38,798 nt of DNA from CAYMFD01 sp964389475. Lineage in GTDB: Bacteria > Bacteroidota > Bacteroidia > Chitinophagales > Saprospiraceae. The translations under genes and the position numbers were made by a program. This document shows positions 33,077 to 38,798 of this stretch, piece by piece (positions within the stretch are counted from its first letter, which is position 1; each line of letters begins with the position of its first letter). The DNA is taken from positions 1 through 38,798 of the forward strand of contig CAYMFD010000026.1 in the NCBI GenBank assembly GCA_964389475.1. Direction: 5' to 3'. The notes below the pieces were generated by a model that saw only the letters and a program-made list of their open reading frames with translations, had not been told where the DNA came from and made no database searches.

Positions 33077-34039
33077 ATGCCAGATTACTACCACCCCACA
33101 TCAAGCATTATCAGTATGGCAACGGAGCTGGGTAAACTACTAGGCCGTATCGAAGCCAGCAACAGGCGTAGCCCCTCACCAACACTCCGCAAGTCCAATC
33201 AAATCAAAACTATACAGGCTTCGCTGGCGATCGAAGGCAATACGATGACAGTCGATCAAGTGACTGCTATAGTAGATAATAAGCGGGTTGCAGGACCTGC
33301 TAAGGATATTATCGAAGTCAAGAATGCCATCAACGTCTACGATAGCCTGCACTCTTATGACGCCTTCTCAGAGGTGCACTACCTTACCGCGCATAAGACC
33401 TTGATGCAGGACTTGGTCGACCATCCAGGCAGATATAGAACTAGTGGTGTCGGTGTGGTGAAAGGAAATAAAGTAGCACACCTAGCCCCACCAACGTGGA
33501 ATGTACCATTCTTGATGAGAGACTTATTCTCTTATCTCAAAGACCATTCGGATAGCTACCTCATAAAGTCCTGCGTATTTCATTACGAGATGGAATTCAT
33601 ACACCCTTTTCTAGATGGTAATGGTCGTATGGGCCGCCTATGGCAGACCCTTATTCTTATGCTTGAGGATGACGTCTTTGCCTACCTACCTGTCGAAGAA
33701 TTGATCAGAAAAGACAGCAAGACCTACTACGAGGTCTTAGCAATATGTGATAAGGAAGGCCACTGTACAAAGTTCGTAGAGTACATGCTGAGCCAATTAA
33801 TCGTCGCTGTTAATAGAATCATGGGTGACCTCACTAGACCTAGTACTTCCAGTGAACGCCTCCAATACTTCATTAATCAGTACAAGGACACTTCGTTTAC
33901 CAGGAAGGACTACCTGAACATGCTCGATCAAATATCTACGGCAACTGCCTCTCGAGACTTAAGGGCAGGAGTCCAGTCGGGGCTACTCACTAAGTCTGGT
34001 GACAAACGACGTACAATCTACACGATATTGGAAAAGTGA
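33077..34039 (+). CDS. Class II Fic protein with C-terminal winged-helix domain
   Basis: The 320-aa protein is a predicted AMP-transferase. The N-terminal inhibitory motif (S/T)xxxE(G/N) appears as SLAIEGN (Ser49, Glu53), which would obstruct the ATP site, so this is class II. The catalytic Fic motif HPFLDGNGRMGR is complete at residues 176-187 with the catalytic His176. A C-terminal winged-helix segment (from about residue 258, SERLQYFINQYKD to the end) has a recognition-helix-like TATASRDLRAGVQSG and a wing KSGDKRRTIYTI. The start ATG 33077 directly follows the palindrome. Targets are unknown. No separate antitoxin is adjacent, in keeping with built-in inhibition. Confidence 0.93.
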   Translation: MPDYYHPTSSIISMATELGKLLGRIEASNRRSPSPTLRKSNQIKTIQASLAIEGNTMTVDQVTAIVDNKRVAGPAKDIIEVKNAINVYDSLHSYDAFSEVHYLTAHKTLMQDLVDHPGRYRTSGVGVVKGNKVAHLAPPTWNVPFLMRDLFSYLKDHSDSYLIKSCVFHYEMEFIHPFLDGNGRMGRLWQTLILMLEDDVFAYLPVEELIRKDSKTYYEVLAICDKEGHCTKFVEYMLSQLIVAVNRIMGDLTRPSTSSERLQYFINQYKDTSFTRKDYLNMLDQISTATASRDLRAGVQSGLLTKSGDKRRTIYTILEK

Positions 34040-34096
34040 AGCAGGTAAACATCTCACTCTCGCTTCCCGTCTATTAAGTATTACCACCCATGTCCT

Positions 34097-34104
34097 TACT
34101 TTCG
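34097..34104 (+). promoter_or_regulatory. Weak -7-like box (TACTTTCG) before uvrC
   Basis: One mismatch from TAnnTTTG, ending 7 nt before the uvrC ATG. If used, the uvrC mRNA would have almost no leader. Confidence 0.35.
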
Positions 34105-34111
34105 TACCTGC

Positions 34112-35914
34112 ATGACCACAGAAGACTTTAAAGAGATATCACACACCATACCTAAGAGCCCTGGCGTATATCGCTTTATCGATAAGGGGGATACTATCAT
34201 CTATGTGGGTAAGGCCAAAAGTCTACGCAGTCGCCTTGGTAGCTACTTCGGTAGTAAGAAGCATATGGCCTACAAGACGAGGACGATGGTCAAAAATGCG
34301 GACCACATCGAGTATACCATCGTCGATACGGAGCACGACGCCTTGCTGCTAGAGAATACCTTCATCAAGAAGTTTCAACCCCGCTACAATGTCAACCTCA
34401 AGGATGGTAAGTCGTATGCCTACCTCTGTATAAAGAATGAGCGGTTCCCTAGGGTCTTTTTCACGCGGAGAGTCTATCGCGACGGATCGACTTACTTCGG
34501 ACCGTATACATCCAAGCACCGGGCAAACATCATCCTAGAGCTAATCAAAAAGCTATTTCAACTACGGACCTGCAAGTACAACTTATCAAAAGAAAACGTC
34601 GAGGCAGGCAAGTTTACCGTATGCCTAGAATACCATATCAAAAACTGTCAGGGCCCCTGCGTAGGCCTAGAGAGTGAGCAGAGCTATAACGCCAAGATCG
34701 ATCAGGTCAAAAACATACTGCGTGGCAATTTTAAGCAGGTGAAGGACTACCTACAGACGCAGATGGACTACTATGCCCAGCACCTAGAGTTCGAAAAAGC
34801 GCAGGAGCTCAAGGAAAAGTTTGACGTATTTACCAGCTACCAAAGCAAGTCAACGGTGGTAAGCGCCACCATCAGAGACGTCGACGTATTTACCATCACG
34901 ACTAGCGAAGATCAGGCCTACGTCAACTACCTTAAGGTCATCAATGGTGCCCTTATCAACACCGACACAGTAGAACTAGACGTCAACCTCGACACCGACG
35001 AAGACGACCTACTGACCTATGCCATATTTAGACTTCGCGAGAAATTTGACAGTATCAGCCCAGAAGTAGTACTGAGCAAAGAACTAGACCTCGGCAGCGA
35101 TATCACGGTGACCGTACCCCAGCGAGGTGACAAGCGCAAATTACTCGAACTATCGGAGAAAAACGTCAAATACTACCTCCTCCAAAAACGTAAGCAAGCC
35201 ATCAGCCACCAAAACCGGCAGACGCCATCTCAGCGTATCTTGACGACCCTCCGTGACGATCTACAGATGGAGGACTTGCCTATGCATATCGAGTGCTTTG
35301 ACAATAGCAACATACAAGGTACTAACCCTACGTCGAGCTGTGTGGTCTTTAAAAATGCCAAACCTGCCAAGCGCGACTACCGCCACTACAAGATCAAGAC
35401 TGTCGAAGGCCCTAATGACTTTGCCTCTATGGAAGAGGTCGTCTATCGTAGGTATCGCAGACTGCTAGAAGAGGGGGAGTCACTACCCCAGCTCATCATC
35501 ATAGATGGTGGCAAGGGGCAACTGAGCTCGGCGGTCAAGAGCCTGAATAAACTTGGCATCACCGATCGAGTAACCATCATCGGTATCGCCAAGCAACTGG
35601 AGGAGATCTTTTTCCCCGGTGACAGCGTACCCCTTTACATCAACAAGAAGTCAGAGAGCCTCAAGCTCATACAACATGCCCGTAACGAGTCGCACCGCTT
35701 TGCCATCAACTTTCACCGGCAACTACGTAGCAAAAATGCCTTTGGTACGGAGCTGACAGAGATAGAAGGCGTAGGACCCAAGACCAGCGAAAAACTCCTC
35801 AAGCACTTTGGGTCGGTCAATAAAATCAAGACGCAAAGCCTCACACAACTAGAGGAGGTAATAGGCAAGCGGGCGGCTATCAAAGTTAGAAACTACTTTG
35901 ATCAAGAGAAATAG
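34112..35914 (+). CDS. uvrC: Excinuclease ABC subunit C
   Basis: The 600-aa protein makes the two incisions around DNA lesions in nucleotide excision repair, with UvrB. The N-terminal GIY-YIG nuclease (SPGVYRFIDKGDTIIYVGK, about residues 12-32) is followed by a Cys-containing CVGLESEQSY region, a UVR segment (about residues 225-250), the RNase H-like C-terminal nuclease (HIECFDNSNIQGTNPTSSCVV and LPQLIIIDGGKGQL) and tandem helix-hairpin-helix motifs (EIEGVGPKTSEKLLKHFGSV). All domains are complete and the length is normal. It lies 72 nt downstream of the Fic gene. Confidence 0.97.
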   Translation: MTTEDFKEISHTIPKSPGVYRFIDKGDTIIYVGKAKSLRSRLGSYFGSKKHMAYKTRTMVKNADHIEYTIVDTEHDALLLENTFIKKFQPRYNVNLKDGKSYAYLCIKNERFPRVFFTRRVYRDGSTYFGPYTSKHRANIILELIKKLFQLRTCKYNLSKENVEAGKFTVCLEYHIKNCQGPCVGLESEQSYNAKIDQVKNILRGNFKQVKDYLQTQMDYYAQHLEFEKAQELKEKFDVFTSYQSKSTVVSATIRDVDVFTITTSEDQAYVNYLKVINGALINTDTVELDVNLDTDEDDLLTYAIFRLREKFDSISPEVVLSKELDLGSDITVTVPQRGDKRKLLELSEKNVKYYLLQKRKQAISHQNRQTPSQRILTTLRDDLQMEDLPMHIECFDNSNIQGTNPTSSCVVFKNAKPAKRDYRHYKIKTVEGPNDFASMEEVVYRRYRRLLEEGESLPQLIIIDGGKGQLSSAVKSLNKLGITDRVTIIGIAKQLEEIFFPGDSVPLYINKKSESLKLIQHARNESHRFAINFHRQLRSKNAFGTELTEIEGVGPKTSEKLLKHFGSVNKIKTQSLTQLEEVIGKRAAIKVRNYFDQEK

Positions 35915-35949
35915 TTGAACCTATTGAGTGCTGATGAGGTGGTATACCC

Positions 35950-35957
35950 TATCATTG
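35950..35957 (+). promoter_or_regulatory. Weak -7-like box (TATCATTG) before aroB
   Basis: One mismatch from TAnnTTTG and exactly 4 nt before the aroB ATG, the same spacing as the exact boxes before the PagL-type and Kir channel genes. Confidence 0.35.
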
Positions 35958-35961
35958 TAGT

Positions 35962-36999
35962 ATGCCAAAATCCCACCCCGTCCACTTTCAGGACTATCAA
36001 CCTTTGTCTAGCCTCATAGCAGATCGGCAATACAGCAAAGTCGTCGTGCTAGTGGATGATAACACCTCCCACCTATGCCTACCCACACTGAGGGAGCATA
36101 TCGAGACCATAGAGATCATCGAAATCCGTAGTGGCGAGATACACAAGAACATCGCTACCTGCACTATGATATGGCAGCGCATGCAGGACCTAGGGGTCGA
36201 TAGACACAGTCTGGTCATCAACCTAGGCGGCGGAGTCATAGGCGATATGGGGGGCTTCTGTGCTGCTACCTATATGCGAGGTATAGACTTCGTACAGATC
36301 CCAACGACCCTACTCGCCCAGGTAGACGCGAGTGTGGGCGGCAAGCTAGGTGTAGACCTTAATGCGAGCAAGAACATGGTCGGCCTCATACAGGACCCAG
36401 CTATGGTCATCATCGACACGACCTACCTCAAAACCTTACCCTCTAAGCAGCTGCGCAGTGGTTATGCCGAGGTACTCAAGCATGGCCTCATAACAGATGC
36501 CAACTACTGGAACCAGCATGCCATTACGGAGTGGAAGGGCACGTCGGACTGGACCTCTACCGTCAAGGCCTCTGTAGACATCAAGCAGTCAATCGTCAGC
36601 GAAGACCCCACAGAGAAAGGCCTGCGCAAAGTCCTTAACTACGGCCACACTGTAGGTCATGCAATAGAGTCGTACCACCTAGGTAGCGACTCACAGCTCC
36701 TGCACGGCGAGGCTATCGCCATCGGTATGGTCTGCGAGGCCTACATGAGCTACAAGCTCACAGGTCTGTCTGAGGCTTCGCTCAGGAGTATCACTGAGGG
36801 TATCATCGATATATTTGGTCACCACCCTAGCTCTGTAGTAGACGGCAAGTATCTGATGCCACTGATTGCCATGGATAAGAAGAACAAGGGTGCCATCATC
36901 AGGTGTACCCTACTCAAGGCTATAGGCGAGGCCGTCTACGACCAGCCTATCACACACGAAGACATAGCAGAGGCACTAGCCTACTACCGAGACCTCTAG
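35962..36999 (+). CDS. aroB: 3-dehydroquinate synthase
   Basis: The 345-aa NAD-dependent, metal-dependent enzyme converts DAHP to 3-dehydroquinate in the shikimate pathway. The NAD-binding GGGVIGDMGGFCAATYMRG block, the IPTTLLAQVDASVGGKLGVD motif, KNMVGLIQDP, YAEVLKHGLI (metal-binding region) and the later NYGHTVGHAIESY and LLHGEAIAIGM blocks with zinc-ligand His residues are all present. The length is typical. It lies 47 nt downstream of uvrC. Confidence 0.97.
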   Translation: MPKSHPVHFQDYQPLSSLIADRQYSKVVVLVDDNTSHLCLPTLREHIETIEIIEIRSGEIHKNIATCTMIWQRMQDLGVDRHSLVINLGGGVIGDMGGFCAATYMRGIDFVQIPTTLLAQVDASVGGKLGVDLNASKNMVGLIQDPAMVIIDTTYLKTLPSKQLRSGYAEVLKHGLITDANYWNQHAITEWKGTSDWTSTVKASVDIKQSIVSEDPTEKGLRKVLNYGHTVGHAIESYHLGSDSQLLHGEAIAIGMVCEAYMSYKLTGLSEASLRSITEGIIDIFGHHPSSVVDGKYLMPLIAMDKKNKGAIIRCTLLKAIGEAVYDQPITHEDIAEALAYYRDL

Positions 37000-37060
37000 A
37001 CAAAAAAGAAAACCACCCTCCCATACATTGCTTAACTTCGCACCTACGTTAGATAAGCCT

Positions 37061-38248
37061 ATGTATCGGATCACCACGTTATTACTATCCATCTTTGCCT
37101 TGGTATCATATGGCCAAGACAGTCCTAGAGTCGACTACTCCTTTGACGATTGTAGCTCGAGCGACGCTAGCGGTCTCAATGCGGATGTCCAAGGTCTCAT
37201 AGGCTGCACTTGTGGCGTGATAGACAGTGCTGCCATCGTCAACGGCAACACTATCGACCTAGATACGATGATCACAGACTGGCTAGTTGATGACTACAGC
37301 ATCAGTTTTTACTTCAGGTCCAATAACATGCAGGCTTTTATCGACTTGATATCAATAAGGAACCAGTGTAACCAAGACTCCGCACTAGCCATAACCTACC
37401 TTGCAGGTAGTGATGAGGTCGAGGTACTGATGTCGCTTAATGATAACAACCGTCGCCGCTTTAAGGGTAGTATCAATCCTGATGTCTGCTGGCACCAGGT
37501 CACCCTCGTCAAGTCAGGCCTCAATGTCTTGCTATACCTAGACAATGCCCTGGCCAATGAGGAAGTACTACCCCTCAACATCTCCTACAGCGAGGTCGTG
37601 CCGATGCGTATCAACGGTAGCCCCTGCCAAGGCATCACCGACTCGCCGCTAGATGGTGCCATCGACGAACTCAAGATCTACGACCGACCACTGTCAGCAA
37701 CCGAAATATTTAATAGCTACCAATATCCTGGGCAGATCATATCAAACGATACCACGATATTCGAAGGAGCGAGTGTAGATATACGGACAGGCAAGTCGTG
37801 TGCTGCGAGTACTGCGTGGACACCGAGCGGTAGCCTAGACGATCCTAGCAGCCCGATGCCTACGGCTACTCCCACACTTACGACTACCTACGAGGTGACC
37901 TTTAGCGATGGTGCCTGTCAGGCAAGGGATGAGATCACCATCAACGTGCTCGACCCATCACAGCTCACCTGTGATACCTTACTATTACCTGCTGCGTTTA
38001 CACCTAATGGCGATTTTCTCAATGACGAGTATGGAATCAGTAATCGATTTATCGTAGATGACCTAGAGTCCTTTATCATCAGAGACAGATGGGGGTCTAT
38101 AGTATTCGAGACGACGGACAAAAACGAAACATGGGATGGTACCTTTGGCGGCCAAGCCCCTAATCCTGGAACCTATCTATACACGATCAACTATACGTGT
38201 GCTGGTGATGAATACTCTGCTGTCGGCAGCTTTGTACTGCTTAGATAA
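37061..38248 (+). CDS. Secreted LamG-domain protein with T9SS type B sorting domain
   Basis: The 395-aa protein has a signal peptide (MYRITTLLLSIFALVSYGQ). Residues about 25-225 form a LamG/ConA-like jelly roll: SYSFDD-type start, ISFYFRSNN, WHQVTLVKSGLNVLLYLD and IDELKIYDRPLSATEIFNSY. An IgG-like/PKD-like linker domain follows (about 230-305, TTYEVTFSDG). The C-terminal 90 residues are a gliding-motility-associated (CHU_C) sorting domain: AAFTPNGDFLNDEYGI, FIIRDRWGSIVFET, ETWDGTFGGQAPNPGTYLYTI. Type IX secretion is therefore predicted. The ligand of the LamG domain is unknown. The start 37061 is chosen over 37028 because the signal peptide begins there. Confidence 0.9.
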   Translation: MYRITTLLLSIFALVSYGQDSPRVDYSFDDCSSSDASGLNADVQGLIGCTCGVIDSAAIVNGNTIDLDTMITDWLVDDYSISFYFRSNNMQAFIDLISIRNQCNQDSALAITYLAGSDEVEVLMSLNDNNRRRFKGSINPDVCWHQVTLVKSGLNVLLYLDNALANEEVLPLNISYSEVVPMRINGSPCQGITDSPLDGAIDELKIYDRPLSATEIFNSYQYPGQIISNDTTIFEGASVDIRTGKSCAASTAWTPSGSLDDPSSPMPTATPTLTTTYEVTFSDGACQARDEITINVLDPSQLTCDTLLLPAAFTPNGDFLNDEYGISNRFIVDDLESFIIRDRWGSIVFETTDKNETWDGTFGGQAPNPGTYLYTINYTCAGDEYSAVGSFVLLR

Positions 38249-38250
38249 GC

Positions 38251-38670
38251 CTACCGTTTAAAGACCTCAATCTCCTTGGTCTTAATTACTAAGTCCGTAA
38301 ACTTGCCCTTAAAGCGAGTCGCCCGTACCATGTGATTATCTATCCAGTGATAATTACCGCCTCGGGGCTTGCCCATGAGGAGGCCGTGGTACTTAAACCC
38401 GTGCTTGTCTAGCCAGGCCTCTGTAACTACTCGGTGGTCCTCCCTTCTACTAGTAAAAAAGGTGATGATATGCCCCTCGTCGTACCACTTGTTGAGTATA
38501 GCTAGCGCATCAGGAAATGGCTCGCAGGTAACCATTCGCTCTGGCTCTTCGTTGGGGACATCTTCTGTAACCGTCCCATCTATATCTATGAGGTAGTTCT
38601 TAACCTCTTCGTCTAGGATGGGGCTGAGGGCATGCCCATCAGCATCGGTAACTGCTTTTAACTCGTGCAT
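38251..38670 (-). CDS. HAD-superfamily hydrolase (small, phosphatase-like)
   Basis: The 139-aa cytosolic protein has HAD motif I as LIDIDGTVTED (nucleophile and acid Asp), motif II within ITFFTSRRED, a motif III-type Lys in LMGKPRGGNYHWIDNH and motif IV Asp in WIDNH. It lacks a sizeable cap domain. Proteins of this kind are often annotated loosely as phosphoheptose isomerase or capsule-related; I see no support for a specific substrate. Its stop lies 2 nt from the stop of the convergent T9SS substrate gene. A heptad repeat array starts 89 nt upstream of its start. Confidence 0.85.
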   Translation of the reverse strand: MHELKAVTDADGHALSPILDEEVKNYLIDIDGTVTEDVPNEEPERMVTCEPFPDALAILNKWYDEGHIITFFTSRREDHRVVTEAWLDKHGFKYHGLLMGKPRGGNYHWIDNHMVRATRFKGKFTDLVIKTKEIEVFKR

Positions 38671-38759
38671 ATGGTATACTACGCTATCTTAAAAATGTGT
38701 AAAAGTGCAATTACGGTAGGTACCTCAAATGTAAAGCTATTCGTTGGAAAGGGAAAGAG

Positions 38760-38798
38760 AGATGTCGGATGTGAGATGTCGGATTTCAGATGTCGGAT
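38760..38798 (+). repeat. Heptanucleotide tandem array, truncated by the window edge
   Basis: Units AGATGTC and GGATGTG or GGATTTC alternate, which gives a 14-bp period with about three copies before the window ends. It belongs to the same family as the arrays at 855-889 and 1185-1219 but is less degenerate. Confidence 0.8.

Noticed and set aside
38251..38670. Naming the HAD protein a phosphoheptose isomerase
   Set aside because: Its motifs are HAD phosphatase motifs and no SIS domain is present.
1..38798. Excess of CTAG tetranucleotides
   Set aside because: Hand counts in three 600-bp samples gave about 12 against about 7 expected at random; the sample is too small to claim enrichment, only that CTAG is not avoided.

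Overview
The window looks like the chromosome of a Bacteroidota bacterium, most likely of the Saprospiria/Saprospiraceae type. The evidence is a T9SS-type gliding-motility C-terminal sorting domain, a set of families largely restricted to Bacteroidota (DUF2723, DUF4271, DUF4837, DUF5723, DUF3467), many lipoprotein signal peptides, and recurring TAnnTTTG promoter boxes typical of this phylum's primary sigma factor. I saw no tRNA, rRNA, CRISPR array, intact insertion sequence or convincing intrinsic terminator. The sequence is a draft scaffold with three 100-N gaps. Two of them are flanked by identical 55-bp duplications and are overlapping contig ends, not missing DNA.

Layout, left to right. 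1-5.8 kb: an orphan lipoprotein, a repeat-rich convergent spacer, a DUF2400/TIGR02757 gene, an NlpC/P60 endopeptidase, and a lipoprotein plus DUF5723 barrel pair (the barrel gene is split by a false gap). 6.0-10.5 kb: an overlapping operon of a DUF2723 GT-C-like membrane protein, rpiB, and an unusual thioredoxin-like/MsrA-like fusion. 10.5-13.4 kb (minus): a PagL-type lipid A deacylase followed by an Omp85/BamA-like protein. 13.5-17.4 kb (plus): GT2 glycosyltransferase, BioD-like/Pta-N P-loop protein, TraR/DksA zinc-finger protein, glucosaminidase, DUF3467 protein, cyclase-family hydrolase. 17.4-22.9 kb (minus): aroQ, then a tight run read as Kir channel - recX - DUF4271 - hemD - cyclophilin, then prfA. 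23-24.7 kb: a DUF4837 lipoprotein and a decayed UPF0175 antitoxin relic. 24.7-28.7 kb (minus): an upp - SSS symporter - murQ operon and a lipoprotein esterase. 28.9-31.6 kb: an AT-rich pair of unrecognised lipoproteins, the first with an HExxH motif. 31.6-38.7 kb: an HI0933-type flavoprotein, a self-inhibited Fic protein with a perfect palindrome at its start codon, uvrC, aroB, a LamG plus T9SS-CTD secreted protein, and a HAD phosphatase-like protein.

Most genes are housekeeping (shikimate: aroQ and aroB; haem: hemD; translation: prfA; repair: uvrC, recX; salvage: upp; wall recycling: murQ) or envelope biogenesis. The observations most worth a second look are the Fic gene's palindromic operator; heptanucleotide arrays sitting directly behind the stop codons of two convergent genes and again at the right edge; promoter boxes 4-7 nt from start codons that imply leaderless mRNAs; the thioredoxin/MsrA-like fusion; and the foreign-looking HEFLH lipoprotein pair. 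No complete, clearly new defence or mobile system is visible.
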